From an uncultured Sphingomonas sp. (lineage in GTDB: Bacteria > Pseudomonadota > Alphaproteobacteria > Sphingomonadales > Sphingomonadaceae), in assembly GCF_902806285.1 (NCBI RefSeq), contig NZ_CADCWA010000010.1:1-33366 (forward strand): a stretch of DNA of 33,366 nt, read 5' to 3'. The stretch's first letter is position 1, and each line of letters opens with the position of its first letter. The notes under the pieces were generated by a model. That model was given only the letters and a program-made list of their open reading frames with translations. It made no database searches and had not been told where the DNA came from. This document shows, one piece after another, positions 14,899-23,483 of the stretch. A program made the position numbers and the translations under genes.

Positions 14899-15989
14899 CC
14901 CAGCGGAACCTGCTGGGTCGCCTTGGGGTCGACGCCCGTCAGGCCCCACTTGAGATCGGGCGTGTTTGCCGCCCGGGCGGCCGCGGGCGGCGGCAGGGGC
15001 TTGCCATCGGGCCCGACCGGTTCCTGGCCGGGCAGACGCATGGTCACGCGGGCCTCGCCATCGGCGCCGAGCTCAGCTTCGACCAGCTCGGCAAGCTCCT
15101 CGGGCAGCTTCTGCTTGGCGGTGACGATGATCTCTTCCGTCTCTTCGTCGGGGGTGGCCCGGTCGCGCGCCTCCGCCGCCAGGCTGGCCACCCTCAACAT
15201 GTTCGGGTCGGCCTCCGCCTGCGAATAGCGCTGCCCGAACGCGGCCGGCAAGCCCCAGCCGCCGGGCCAGCGATAGAAGATATGGGTGCCGATCACCGCC
15301 GACTTCTTCAGGGTCGACGCCCAGTAGGGAACGACATAGTCGGTGTGATAGTGGGTGGCATTGCCGACCGGCGCGAACACATGGCCCTGCAGCGCCTCGT
15401 GGGCCACCTGTCGCGCGCGGAGATAATAGGAGCGCATCGGCGCATGGGCCAGCGCACCGTCGCAGGTGAAGGTGAACTGGCAGCCCGTGTCGCGCTCCGA
15501 GCCCTGGTAAACCACGCCGCAGACGCTGGCCGGATAGACCGGGTGGCGGACTCGGTTGAGCACCACCTGCGCCACCGCGCGCTGCCCGTCGGTCGGCTCG
15601 CGCGCGGCTTCGTAATAGATGGCCTGGGTCAGGCATTCGAGCGCCCGGGCGTAGGCGAGGCTCTTGACCGGCGGCGCCTTGAACGGGCGTGCGGGCGGAT
15701 TCGGGCCGGTGTCGATCGGCACCGCCGCGTTGATCTGCATGGCCCTGGTCGGCGCGATCGCCTGAACGACCAGCGGCTCCACGGTGGGCGGGGGCGTGGC
15801 GGCGAGCACGCGCTCTTCGGGCGTCGGCACCCGCGGGACCGATTCAGCAGGGTTGGCGATGACGCCGAAGCCGCCGAGAACGGCGGCCAGCATCAGCGCG
15901 CTGCCCGCGGCTTCCCGCCGATGGGCGTGCAGCCACGCAAGCGCCTGATCAGCCGAGACCGGCTTCGAGGAAAGGGCAAAGCTGGTCAT
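14826..15989 (-). CDS. SleB-type cell-wall hydrolase (Hydrolase_2)
   Basis: 387 aa. After a cytoplasmic N-terminus there is one transmembrane or signal-anchor segment (SALMLAAVLGGFGVIA, about 30-45), a Pro-rich linker, and the catalytic domain (about 115-240): LECLTQAIYYEAAREPTDGQ with the expected catalytic Glu127, AVAQVVLNRVRHPVYP, CQFTFTCDG, ATHYHTDYVVPYWA and IGTHIFYRW. Related enzymes cleave peptidoglycan glycan strands, so it should act in the periplasm. A low-complexity Pro/Ala/Glu tail of about 140 residues is unusual in length. ATG 15989 is used; GTG 16016 would add nine residues. The 3' end overlaps the J-domain gene tail to tail. Confidence 0.88.
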   Translation of the reverse strand: MTSFALSSKPVSADQALAWLHAHRREAAGSALMLAAVLGGFGVIANPAESVPRVPTPEERVLAATPPPTVEPLVVQAIAPTRAMQINAAVPIDTGPNPPARPFKAPPVKSLAYARALECLTQAIYYEAAREPTDGQRAVAQVVLNRVRHPVYPASVCGVVYQGSERDTGCQFTFTCDGALAHAPMRSYYLRARQVAHEALQGHVFAPVGNATHYHTDYVVPYWASTLKKSAVIGTHIFYRWPGGWGLPAAFGQRYSQAEADPNMLRVASLAAEARDRATPDEETEEIIVTAKQKLPEELAELVEAELGADGEARVTMRLPGQEPVGPDGKPLPPPAAARAANTPDLKWGLTGVDPKATQQVPLGQPAEPVAPKPAAPVSTAPPAGTP

Positions 15990-16025
15990 GGAGCGTGTGT
16001 TATCTACGCAACTCACCTTTGGAAA

Positions 16026-16259
16026 TCAAGTATGCGGCGGTTCGCCCCGCCAGCGCCCCGTCTCACTCCAACGCAAAATCGGCTTCAAGGGTAGGATCCA
16101 GACGATGCCCGCAACGGTATAGAAGAGTGCCTGAACCGCCCACGGCCAAGCCGTCACGATATGGGACAGGCTGGCGATCAGCACCGCCCAGAAGACGATA
16201 ATGCCGAGGATCATGAAGATGGCGGCGGTCGGCCGGTAGCGGGGTTCGACTTCCTTCAC
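16026..16259 (-). CDS. DUF2842 small membrane protein
   Basis: 77 aa with two hydrophobic helices (AAIFMILGIIVFWAVLIASL; WAVQALFYTVAGIVWILPL) and the family ending KPILRWSETGRW. DUF2842 is an alphaproteobacterial family of unknown function. GTG 16259 overlaps the stop of the upstream cyclo-ligase gene by 4 bases (GTGA), and GGAG lies 11 bases upstream inside that gene, so the two are translationally coupled. It is the last gene of the zapA/cyclo-ligase run on this strand. Confidence 0.88.
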   Translation of the reverse strand: MKEVEPRYRPTAAIFMILGIIVFWAVLIASLSHIVTAWPWAVQALFYTVAGIVWILPLKPILRWSETGRWRGEPPHT

Positions 16260-16843
16260 CCGCGGAACTCCTGCAGCCCGTCGGGAGAAGCGAAGCCGTG
16301 CAGCGGCACGTCCCACGGGTCGGGGTCGAGCGGCTCGGACAATAGCTGGAACGGCCAGCCCACGCCCACCAGCCGGGCGCCCGCGTCCCGCAGGCCCGGG
16401 AGGGCGCGGTCGTAATGGCCTTTGCCCAGGCCGATGCGGTTGCCGGCGCGGTCGATGGCGATGAGGGGGATGAGTAGCAGGTCGGGGGAGACCGCCGGCG
16501 TATCGGCGGCAGGCTGCAGGATGCCCCACGGCCCGGGATCGACCGGTTCTCCACTGCGAAAGGTCATGCGGCTGTCGCGGTCGGCGAAGAAGGGCAGGGC
16601 CGTTGCCTTGCCGGTGGCGCGGGCGCGCTCCAGCGCAGGCAAGGCGCTCACCTCGTCCTTCATCGGGAAGTAGGCGGCGACGGTGGACGCCGCGAACAGC
16701 AGTGGATCGAGCGCCTCTGCCAGCGCCTGTTCCAGCGCCGTGCGGGTCTCCGGCGCAAGGCTCGCCGCATAGTCGCGCCGTCGTGCGCGCAGTTGGGCGC
16801 GGAGTTCGTCCTTGCGGGAGGGGAAGGGTGACGGGACCGCCAT
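16256..16843 (-). CDS. 5-formyltetrahydrofolate cyclo-ligase
   Basis: 195 aa. Converts 5-formyl-THF to 5,10-methenyl-THF with ATP, recycling an inactive folate. Marks: KDELRAQLRARRRDYA (start of the family helix), YFPMKDEVSALPAL (folate side), PGPWGILQPA, and the ATP/metal loop DRAGNRIGLGKGHYDRAL (131-148). The open frame extends to 16909, but it would then cover the structured-RNA region; ATG 16843 starts right before family homology. In many proteobacteria this gene (fau/ygfA) lies directly after 6S RNA, and the sequence between it and zapA here fits that. It is coupled to DUF2842 by a GTGA overlap. Confidence 0.93.
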   Translation of the reverse strand: MAVPSPFPSRKDELRAQLRARRRDYAASLAPETRTALEQALAEALDPLLFAASTVAAYFPMKDEVSALPALERARATGKATALPFFADRDSRMTFRSGEPVDPGPWGILQPAADTPAVSPDLLLIPLIAIDRAGNRIGLGKGHYDRALPGLRDAGARLVGVGWPFQLLSEPLDPDPWDVPLHGFASPDGLQEFRG

Positions 16844-16860
16844 GAGGTCGTTGCTCCGTA

Positions 16861-16956
16861 ATCCTCTGACGCCATAAGCATCAGGTGGGAACCATGTGGT
16901 CCGGACCAAGGTCCGGGCAGGGACGGCTCCCTTGGATCGGGAATAGCCTCAGGGAT
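16861..16956 (-). ncRNA. ssrS: candidate 6S RNA (core of the hairpin)
   Basis: Between zapA and the cyclo-ligase, the usual location of ssrS in proteobacteria. Read on the minus strand it folds into one long irregular hairpin. The closing stem is ATCC-CTGA (from 16956) with TCAG-A-GGAT (ending 16861). Then comes a large internal bubble, a 7-bp stem GGGAGCC/GGTTCCC, and the apical hairpin CCGGAC-CTTG-GTCCGG. A closing stem, central bubble and apical stem is the 6S design that mimics an open promoter. True ends may lie outside this core, since 6S is usually longer (about 150-200 nt). The identity is inferred from synteny and fold. Confidence 0.58.
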
Positions 16957-16995
16957 ATGTGAAGCTCGTGCCTGGCAGACCCGTCACCTTCTGAT

Positions 16996-17319
16996 CTAAG
17001 GTGCCGCGGCCGCCTGCTCAAGCCCACCGGCGAGCCGTTCGAGCCGCTCGGCCAGCACATCGACCCGCCGCGCCACCTGCGGGTCGGGCGGCACGGCGGC
17101 CCGGGGAGCCTCCCCGCCCTGCTTCTCAATGAGCTGGTCCGCGATCAGCAGGGAGGCGAACAGCAGCTGGCGCCCTTCGGACAGGGCGCCCATCCCGGCC
17201 AGGGCTTCGCGGCTCTTGGCGTCCACGATGGTCGCCGCGGCGCGAAGATGGTCCTCCTCGCCGTCGCGACAGGCCACCCGGTAGCTGCGCCCGGCGACGT
17301 TGATCTCGACCTCCGCCAC
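16996..17319 (-). CDS. zapA: cell division protein ZapA
   Basis: 107 aa. ZapA binds FtsZ and cross-links its filaments at the division ring. The N-terminal half, VEINVAGRSYRVACRDGEED and HLRAAATIVDAKSRE, is the conserved ZapA beta-hairpin and helix; the C-terminal half (LLFASLLIADQLIEKQ, then RRVDVLAERLERLAGGLEQA) is the coiled coil that forms the tetramer. Starts at GTG 17319, one base after the stop of the 57-aa upstream gene, so translation is probably coupled. Confidence 0.93.
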   Translation of the reverse strand: MAEVEINVAGRSYRVACRDGEEDHLRAAATIVDAKSREALAGMGALSEGRQLLFASLLIADQLIEKQGGEAPRAAVPPDPQVARRVDVLAERLERLAGGLEQAAAAP

Positions 17320-17320
17320 C

Positions 17321-17494
17321 TCAGGCTTCCGCCTTCTGGATCAGCTCGTCGAGCTCGGCGATGGCTTCGCGGACCTTGTCGCGCAGCACCTGCTCGCGTC
17401 CGTCGCGGCGCGTCGCCACGTCCGCCGCCCGCTCGCAGCGCGCAAGGGCACGTTCGGCGCGGGTCAGCGCCGTTTCGAGAGTGTGTTCCGTCAT
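17321..17494 (-). CDS. 57-aa coiled-coil protein upstream of zapA
   Basis: Starts at ATG 17494 and ends with TGA (17321-17323), one base before the zapA GTG. The product begins MTEHTLETALTRAERALARC and ends in DELIQKAEA. It is highly charged with heptad-like Leu/Ala spacing (LETALTRAERALARCERAA; LRDKVREAIAELDELIQ), so a helical coiled coil is expected. Tight coupling to zapA suggests a role with the FtsZ-ring machinery, but no function is known to me. No signal peptide or membrane segment. Confidence 0.75.
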   Translation of the reverse strand: MTEHTLETALTRAERALARCERAADVATRRDGREQVLRDKVREAIAELDELIQKAEA

Positions 17495-17618
17495 GGGACG
17501 GAGCTAGGCACTTAGCTGAGGGCAGGCAAGGTTGACGCTCAACCGCTCACCGCCCAAAGGGTCCAACCCATCGGCCCCGACGAATCTTGGCGCGGCCGGT
17601 CAGCCAAGCGGAGCCCCC

Positions 17619-19607
17619 ATGCAGCCGACTCAACGCCGCCTTGCCAACGCCGTTCGCGCGCTGGCCATGGATGCGGTGGAGACCGCCAACAGCGGCCATC
17701 CCGGCATGCCGATGGGGATGGCGGACGCGGCGACCGCGCTGTTCACGCGGGCCCTGAAGTTCGATCCGGCGGACCCGAGCTGGCCCGACCGCGACCGCTT
17801 CGTGCTGTCGGCGGGGCACGGGTCCATGTTGATCTACGCGCTGCTCCACCTGTGCGGGTACGAGCGGCCGACCATGGAGGATATTCGGCGTTTCCGGCAG
17901 CTCGGATCGCCTTGTGCGGGGCACCCCGAGAACTTCGAGCTGCCGGGCGTCGAGTGCACCACCGGGCCGCTCGGGCAGGGGCTGGCGATGGCGGTCGGCA
18001 TGGCGATTGCCGAGCGGCACCTCAACGCGGTCTACGGCGACGAGCTGGTCGATCACCGCACCTTTGTGATCGCGGGCGACGGCTGCCTGATGGAGGGCGT
18101 CAACCATGAGGCGGCGGGGCTGGCGGGCAATCTGAAGCTCGGCCGGCTGATCGTGCTGTGGGACGACAACCAGATCACTATCGACGGGTCGACCGACCTG
18201 TCCCGCAACGAAGACGTGATGGCGCGGCATGCCGCCATGGGCTGGCACACGGTCGAGTGCGACGGCATGGATGCGGGCAAGGTCGCGGCCGCGATCGACA
18301 AGGCCAAGGCCGACCCGCGCCCGAGCCTCATCCGGGTCAAGACCATCATCGGCTACGGCGCGCCGGGCAAGCAGGGGACGGCGGCGACCCACGGCGCGGC
18401 ATTGGGCAAGGCGGAAGTCGAGGCCGCGCGCAAGGAGCTGGGGCTGGCGCCGGAGGAGTTCACCGTTCCGCCGGACGTGCTCGGCGCGTGGCGCACCGCC
18501 GGCGGGCGCGGGGCGGCGGACCGGAAGGCCTGGGAGCGGCGGCTGGGGGCCAGCGGCAAGCGCGACGAGTTTCTCGCGCGGATGGAGGGCAAGGTCGACG
18601 ACCGCTGGCTCAAACCCTACTTGGATGCGCTGGTGGAGAGCCCGCCCACCGTCGCCACCCGCAAGGCGTCGGAGATGGCGCTGGAGGTGATCAACACCGC
18701 GGTGTCGTCGACCATCGGCGGGTCGGCGGACCTCACCGGCTCCAACAACACCAAGACCAAGGCGCTGCAGCCCCTGACCGCGGAGGACTATAGCGGCCGC
18801 TACATCTACTACGGCATTCGCGAGTTCGGCATGGCCGCGGCGATGAACGGGATGGCGCTGCATGGCGGTGTCATCCCCTATGGCGGGACCTTCCTGGTGT
18901 TCGCCGACTATTGCCGCCCGGCGATCCGCCTGTCCGCGCTGCAGCGGGCGCGGGTGATCTACGTGATGACGCACGACTCGATCGGGCTTGGCGAGGACGG
19001 GCCGACGCACCAGCCGGTGGAGCATCTGCAATCGCTGCGCTGCATGCCGGGGCTGCACGTGTACCGGCCGGCGGATGCGGTGGAGACGGCGGAGTGCTGG
19101 GCGCTGGCGCTGCAGGACGAGGGGCCGTCGGTGCTGGCACTGTCGCGGCAGAACCTGCCGCCGGTCCGGCTGGAGGCGGCCGACGAGAACCGCTGCGCGC
19201 GCGGGGCCTACCGGCTGCGGGGCGCCGCTGCCGAGCGGAAGGTGATCCTGCTGGCGACCGGGTCGGAGGTGGAGATCGCGCTGGCGGCGGCCGAGCGGCT
19301 GGAGGCCGAAGGGATCGGTGCGGATGTGGTGTCGATGCCGTCCACGACCGTGTTCGACGCCCAGCCGGCGGAGTACCGCGAGAGCATCCTGCCCGACCTG
19401 TCCAACCGCGAGGTCCTGCGGGTGTCGATCGAGGCGGGAACCACCATCGGCTGGGAGCGCTACACGGGCTTGCACGGGCTGCGCATCGGCCTTGACGGCT
19501 TCGGTGCGTCGGCGCCGGCCCCTGACCTTTACGCCCATTTCGGGCTCACGGCGGAGGCGATCGCGACACGCGTGCTCCGCTATCTCGAACAAAGGGAGAT
19601 GAGATGA
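17619..19607 (+). CDS. tkt: transketolase
   Basis: 662 aa. Thiamine-diphosphate enzyme that moves two-carbon units between sugar phosphates in the pentose phosphate pathway. Marks: TANSGHPGMPMGMADAA (22-38), the TPP/Mg motif GDGCLMEGVNHEAAG starting at 153, DDNQITIDGSTDLS, IRVKTIIGYGAPGKQGT, the pyrimidine-binding IREFGMAAAMNGMALHGG, and THDSIGLGEDGPTHQPVEHL. Full length. ATG 17619 was chosen because GGAG is 5 bases upstream and homology begins at once (TQRRLANAVRALAMDAV). Its stop overlaps the gap start by 4 bases (ATGA). It heads a carbon-metabolism cluster, tkt-gap-pgk-fba. The divergent 57-aa/zapA unit is 124 bp upstream. Confidence 0.97.
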   Translation: MQPTQRRLANAVRALAMDAVETANSGHPGMPMGMADAATALFTRALKFDPADPSWPDRDRFVLSAGHGSMLIYALLHLCGYERPTMEDIRRFRQLGSPCAGHPENFELPGVECTTGPLGQGLAMAVGMAIAERHLNAVYGDELVDHRTFVIAGDGCLMEGVNHEAAGLAGNLKLGRLIVLWDDNQITIDGSTDLSRNEDVMARHAAMGWHTVECDGMDAGKVAAAIDKAKADPRPSLIRVKTIIGYGAPGKQGTAATHGAALGKAEVEAARKELGLAPEEFTVPPDVLGAWRTAGGRGAADRKAWERRLGASGKRDEFLARMEGKVDDRWLKPYLDALVESPPTVATRKASEMALEVINTAVSSTIGGSADLTGSNNTKTKALQPLTAEDYSGRYIYYGIREFGMAAAMNGMALHGGVIPYGGTFLVFADYCRPAIRLSALQRARVIYVMTHDSIGLGEDGPTHQPVEHLQSLRCMPGLHVYRPADAVETAECWALALQDEGPSVLALSRQNLPPVRLEAADENRCARGAYRLRGAAAERKVILLATGSEVEIALAAAERLEAEGIGADVVSMPSTTVFDAQPAEYRESILPDLSNREVLRVSIEAGTTIGWERYTGLHGLRIGLDGFGASAPAPDLYAHFGLTAEAIATRVLRYLEQREMR

Positions 19608-20611
19608 CCAAAGTTGCCATCAACGGGTTCGGCCGCATCGGCCGGCTGGTCGCGCGGGCGATCCTGGAGCGGCCGGACTGCGGGCTGGAGCTGGTCGCGA
19701 TCAACGACCTGGCGGATGCCAAGAGCAACGCCTGGCTGTTCAAGCGCGACAGCGTGCACGGCATGTTCCCGGGCGAGGTGAGCGCCGAAGGCAACGAGCT
19801 CGTCATCAACGGCAAGCGCATCGCGGTCACCGCCGAGCGCGATCCCGCCAACCTCCCGCACCGCGAGCATGGCGTGGAGCTGGCGCTCGAGTGCACCGGC
19901 TTCTTCACCGACAAGGCTGGCGGGCAGAAGCATATCGACGCGGGGGCCAAGCGGGTCCTGATCTCCGCTCCGGCGAAGGGCGTCGACCTGACGGTGGTCT
20001 ACGGCGTCAACCACGACAAGCTGACGGCCGAGCACACCATCGTGTCGAACGCGAGCTGCACCACCAACTGCCTCGCGCCCGTCGCCAAGGTATTGAACGA
20101 CACCATCGGCATCGAGCGTGGGCTGATGACCACCATCCACGCCTACACCAACGACCAGAAGATCCTGGATCAGATCCATTCCGACCTGCGCCGCGCGCGG
20201 GCCGCGGGCATGTCGATCATACCGACCACCACTGGCGCCGCGCGGGCGGTGGGCGAGGTGCTGCCCGAGCTCAAGGGCAAGCTCGACGGCTCCGCGGTGC
20301 GGGTGCCCGTCCCCGATGGGAGCCTGGTCGACCTGACCTTCACGCCCTCGCGCGAGACCAGCCTCCAAGAAGTCAACGGCGCGCTCAAGGCTGCCTCGGA
20401 AAGCGGGCCCCTCAAGGGCATCCTAGTCTATTCCGACGAGCCGCTCGTGTCCGTGGACATCGTCCACACGCCGCAGAGCGCGACGGTGGACAGCCTGGAG
20501 ACGGCGGTGCTGGAAGGCAAGCTGGTCCGGGTGGTTAGCTGGTACGACAATGAATGGGGCTTCTCCAACCGTATGGTGGACACCGCCTGCGCGATGGCGA
20601 AGCTGGGCTAG
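19604..20611 (+). CDS. gap: glyceraldehyde-3-phosphate dehydrogenase, type I
   Basis: 335 aa. Oxidises glyceraldehyde-3-phosphate to 1,3-bisphosphoglycerate. The Rossmann start KVAINGFGRIGRLVARA, the Asp in AINDLAD (favouring NAD over NADP), the catalytic Cys152 in SNASCTTNCLAP, the base His in TTIHAYTNDQ, and the C-terminal SWYDNEWGFSNRMVD are all present. Length is normal. Its ATG overlaps the tkt stop (ATGA), so the two are coupled; pgk follows after 47 bp. Confidence 0.97.
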   Translation: MTKVAINGFGRIGRLVARAILERPDCGLELVAINDLADAKSNAWLFKRDSVHGMFPGEVSAEGNELVINGKRIAVTAERDPANLPHREHGVELALECTGFFTDKAGGQKHIDAGAKRVLISAPAKGVDLTVVYGVNHDKLTAEHTIVSNASCTTNCLAPVAKVLNDTIGIERGLMTTIHAYTNDQKILDQIHSDLRRARAAGMSIIPTTTGAARAVGEVLPELKGKLDGSAVRVPVPDGSLVDLTFTPSRETSLQEVNGALKAASESGPLKGILVYSDEPLVSVDIVHTPQSATVDSLETAVLEGKLVRVVSWYDNEWGFSNRMVDTACAMAKLG

Positions 20612-20658
20612 TCTGCGGCTAACAGGCAACCGCTCGTCCCGAGCGGAGAAAGGTAGCA

Positions 20659-21879
20659 GTGAGTAGCTTCAAGACCCTCGACGACCTCCCCGCCGACCTG
20701 ACCGGCAAGCGCGTCCTCGTCCGCGTGGACCTGAACGTGCCGATGCAGGACGGAGCGGTGTCGGACGCGACCCGGCTGCGGGCGGCGCTGCCGACCGTGC
20801 TGGAGCTGGCGGACCGGCGGGCGATCGTGCTGCTGCTGAGCCACTTCGGGCGGCCCAAGGGGCAGAACCGTCCGGACATGTCGACCGCGCTGCTGGTCAA
20901 GCCGCTGACCGACCTCACGGGGCGCTCCGTGCGGTTCATCGAGGACTGCGCGGGACCGCAGGCGGAGCGGGCGGTGGCGACCATGACGCCGGGGTCGATC
21001 GGGGTGCTGGAGAACACGCGCTTCCACTCGGGCGAGGAGAAGAACGACCCCGAGCTGAGCCGGGCGATGGCGGCCTTGGGCGACTATTACGTCAACGATG
21101 CCTTCTCCGCCGCGCACCGGGCGCATTCGTCGACCGAGGGTGTGGCGCACCTGCTGCCGAGCTTCGCCGGGCGGGCAATGGAGGCGGAGCTCACCGCGCT
21201 TGAAAAGGCGCTCGGCAATCCGGAGCGGCCGGTGGCGGCGGTGGTGGGCGGGGCCAAGGTTTCGTCCAAGCTGGCGGTGCTCGGGCATCTGGTCGGCAAG
21301 GTCGACCACCTGATCATCGGCGGCGGCATGGCCAACACCTTCCTCGCGGCGCGCGGGGTGAACGTCGGCAAGTCGCTGTGCGAGCATGACCTGACCGGCG
21401 AGGCCGAAGCGATCCTGGGCCGGGCCGACCAGGCCGGCTGCACCGTGCACCTGCCCTACGATGTGGTCGTCGCCAAGGAGTTCGCCGCCAATCCGCCGTC
21501 CTTACGGACCTGCAACGTCCACGAGGTCGCGGCGGACGAGATGATCCTCGACGTCGGGCCGGCCGCGGTGGAGGCGCTGGGCGATGCGCTTAAGACCTGC
21601 CGGACGCTGGTCTGGAACGGACCGCTCGGCGCGTTCGAGACTCCGCCGTTCGACGCGGCGACCGTGGCGCTGGCCAAAACGGCGGCGGCGCTGACCCAGG
21701 ACGGCAGCCTGGTGTCGGTCGCTGGTGGCGGCGACACGGTCGCGGCGCTCAACCATGCCGGCGCAGTCGACGACTTCAGCTTCGTCTCGACCGCTGGCGG
21801 AGCCTTTCTGGAGTGGATGGAAGGCCGCACGCTTCCTGGCGTCGCGGCGCTGATGCGAAGTCAGGGGACGAACGAATGA
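20659..21879 (+). CDS. pgk: phosphoglycerate kinase
   Basis: 406 aa. Transfers the acyl phosphate of 1,3-bisphosphoglycerate to ADP. The N-lobe has [41 protein letters not shown] and [17 protein letters not shown]. The nucleotide lobe has [38 protein letters not shown] and the closing [14 protein letters not shown] 20659 is preceded by GGAGAAAGG about 9 bases upstream. Its last codons overlap the aldolase start (ATGA), so the aldolase is translationally coupled. Confidence 0.97.
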   Translation: MSSFKTLDDLPADLTGKRVLVRVDLNVPMQDGAVSDATRLRAALPTVLELADRRAIVLLLSHFGRPKGQNRPDMSTALLVKPLTDLTGRSVRFIEDCAGPQAERAVATMTPGSIGVLENTRFHSGEEKNDPELSRAMAALGDYYVNDAFSAAHRAHSSTEGVAHLLPSFAGRAMEAELTALEKALGNPERPVAAVVGGAKVSSKLAVLGHLVGKVDHLIIGGGMANTFLAARGVNVGKSLCEHDLTGEAEAILGRADQAGCTVHLPYDVVVAKEFAANPPSLRTCNVHEVAADEMILDVGPAAVEALGDALKTCRTLVWNGPLGAFETPPFDAATVALAKTAAALTQDGSLVSVAGGGDTVAALNHAGAVDDFSFVSTAGGAFLEWMEGRTLPGVAALMRSQGTNE

Positions 21880-22775
21880 ACGAACAGCAGATGCGTGAGA
21901 AGATCGCGGGCGGGCAGGGTTTCATCGCCGCGCTCGACCAGTCGGGTGGGTCCACGCCCAAGGCTCTGAAAGGCTACGGCGTGGAGGACGGCGCGTGGAG
22001 CAACGACGAGGAGATGTTCGGCCTGATCCACCAGATGCGCAGCCGCATTATAACCAGCCCGAGCTTCAGCGGCGACAAGGTGATCGGCGCGATCCTGTTC
22101 GAGCGGACCATGGACGGCGAGGTCGAGGGCAAGCCGACCCCGCAGGCGCTGATCGAGCGCGGCGTGGTGCCCTTCATCAAGATCGACAAGGGCCTGGAGG
22201 AGGAGCGCGACGGCGTTCAGCTGATGAAGCCGATGCCCGACCTCGACGCCCTGCTGACCCGCGCCAAGGGCTTGGGGGTGTTCGGGACCAAGGAGCGCTC
22301 GGTCATCAACCTCGCCAACGAGGCGGGGATCGCGGCCGTGGTCGGCCAGCAGTTCGAGGTGGCGACCCAGGTGCTGCGGCACGGGCTGGTGCCGATCATC
22401 GAGCCCGAGGTGAACATCAAGAGCCCGGAGCGTGCCGCGGCCGACCGCATCCTGCGTGACGAGATCCTGCGGCACCTCGACCGGCTGCCCGAGGGGAGCG
22501 AAGTCATGCTGAAGCTCTCGATCCCGGCCGAGGCGGGGCTGTTCCAGCCGCTGGTCGATCACCCGCGGGTGCTGCGGGTGGTGGCGCTGTCCGGCGGGTT
22601 CGGCCGCTCGGAGGCGTGCGCGGAGCTGGCCAAGAACCCCGGCATGATCGCCAGCTTCAGCCGCGCGCTGCTGTCCGACCTGCGCCACCAGATGGACGAC
22701 GGCGAGTTCGACCGCTCGCTGGGCCAAGCGATCGAGGAGATCCACTGCGCGTCGACGGAGAAGGTCGCGGCCTGA
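21876..22775 (+). CDS. fda: fructose-bisphosphate aldolase, class I
   Basis: 299 aa. Cleaves or forms fructose-1,6-bisphosphate through a Schiff-base lysine and needs no metal. Marks: [67 protein letters not shown], and [15 protein letters not shown] with the expected Schiff-base Lys213. It belongs to the short bacterial class I group (like staphylococcal Fda), not the class II zinc enzymes. ATG 21876 lies inside the pgk stop (ATGA). A palindromic repeat begins 3 bases after the stop codon. Confidence 0.94.
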   Translation: MNEQQMREKIAGGQGFIAALDQSGGSTPKALKGYGVEDGAWSNDEEMFGLIHQMRSRIITSPSFSGDKVIGAILFERTMDGEVEGKPTPQALIERGVVPFIKIDKGLEEERDGVQLMKPMPDLDALLTRAKGLGVFGTKERSVINLANEAGIAAVVGQQFEVATQVLRHGLVPIIEPEVNIKSPERAAADRILRDEILRHLDRLPEGSEVMLKLSIPAEAGLFQPLVDHPRVLRVVALSGGFGRSEACAELAKNPGMIASFSRALLSDLRHQMDDGEFDRSLGQAIEEIHCASTEKVAA

Positions 22776-22777
22776 GC

Positions 22778-22880
22778 CGTCATTGCGAGGAGCACAGCGA
22801 CGAAGCAATCCAGTGCCTTCAGAAGTGAACTGGATTGCTTGCCCTTACGGTCTCTTCGATCCGCTGCGCTCGCAATGACG
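22778..22880. repeat. long inverted repeat (CGTCATTGCGAG type)
   Basis: Imperfect inverted repeat of about 103 bp: CGTCATTGCGAGGAGC at the left and GCGCTCGCAATGACG at the right, with inner arms GAAGCAATCCAGT and ACTGGATTGCTT. I recognise it as the common dispersed 'CATTGCGAGG...GCAATCCAG' repeat of many bacteria. It lies between the aldolase and the methyltransferase and contains the latter's ATG (22875) in its right end. Confidence 0.85.
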
Positions 22881-23483
22881 GATCGGCTGCATCGCTTTCT
22901 CGCCCGTCAGTTCGCGGAGCCTTCCGGGCTCGCCGGCCGGCTGGTGATCGCGCCCTGGCTCAACCGCATCGGCCGGCGGCTCAACGATCTTGCGCTGGAC
23001 CTGCTGCAGCCGGAGCCGGGCGAGCGGCTGCTTGAAGTCGGCTATGGCGGTGGTGGCTTGCTGAAGCGACTGGCGCGGGCCGGTCCGGCAAGGCTGGTGG
23101 GGGCGGACCCATCCCCCGCCGTGCCGCGGCGGATTGCCGGAGCGGAGCTGGTGCGCGCGGAGGGGGCGGCGCTGCCCTTCTGCGACCGGAGCTTCGATGC
23201 GGTGGTGTCCGTGTCCGTGCTCCATTTCTGGCCAAAGCTCGAGCCGGTGCTGGGCGAGTTCGCGCGGGTTCTGCGGCCCGGCGGCCAGCTCGTCCTGGTG
23301 TTCGAACCGCCCGAAGCGCTCCGCCGCTGGGCCGGCCACCGCTACGGCTTCCAGCTGTGGAGCGAGGCCGACGTGGTCGCGGCCGCCGCTGCGGCAGGGC
23401 TGGCCCTGGAGGAGCGTCGGCAGGGTAGCGGCCGCAAGCCGGACTTCTTTGTCGGTCTGCGTTTTCGTAAGGGTGCGGCATGA
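22875..23483 (+). CDS. class I SAM-dependent methyltransferase
   Basis: 202 aa. Motif I is ERLLEVGYGGGGLLKRLAR (about 50-68), then VGADPSPAVPRR, the acidic adenine-side region AEGAALPFCDRSFDAVVSVS (UbiE/COQ5-like Methyltransf_11), and RVLRPGGQLVLVFEP. The substrate is unknown; resemblance to UbiE-type enzymes is general. ATG 22875 falls inside the right end of the dispersed repeat; the open frame extends back to 22839, but that would be repeat-coded sequence. Its stop overlaps the thiE start by 4 bases (ATGA), so the two form one unit, probably an extension of the glycolytic block. Confidence 0.85.
   Translation: MTDRLHRFLARQFAEPSGLAGRLVIAPWLNRIGRRLNDLALDLLQPEPGERLLEVGYGGGGLLKRLARAGPARLVGADPSPAVPRRIAGAELVRAEGAALPFCDRSFDAVVSVSVLHFWPKLEPVLGEFARVLRPGGQLVLVFEPPEALRRWAGHRYGFQLWSEADVVAAAAAAGLALEERRQGSGRKPDFFVGLRFRKGAA

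Noticed and set aside
16844-16909. N-terminal extension of the formyl-THF cyclo-ligase to 16909
   Set aside because: It would translate the 3' half of the structured RNA; ATG 16843 immediately precedes the conserved helix.
17547-19592. Very long open frame antisense to transketolase (about 680 codons)
   Set aside because: High GC with G/C at third positions leaves few stops on the opposite strand. Its translation is Arg/His/Gln-rich without domains, while the plus strand is clearly transketolase.
22839-22874. Upstream start for the methyltransferase at 22839
   Set aside because: The extra 12 codons are entirely repeat sequence; ATG 22875 is the nearest start to family homology.
22778-22880. 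CRISPR-like or insertion-sequence origin for the intergenic repeats
   Set aside because: Each is a single inverted palindrome without regular spacers, transposase or target-site duplication; they fit dispersed REP-type repeats.
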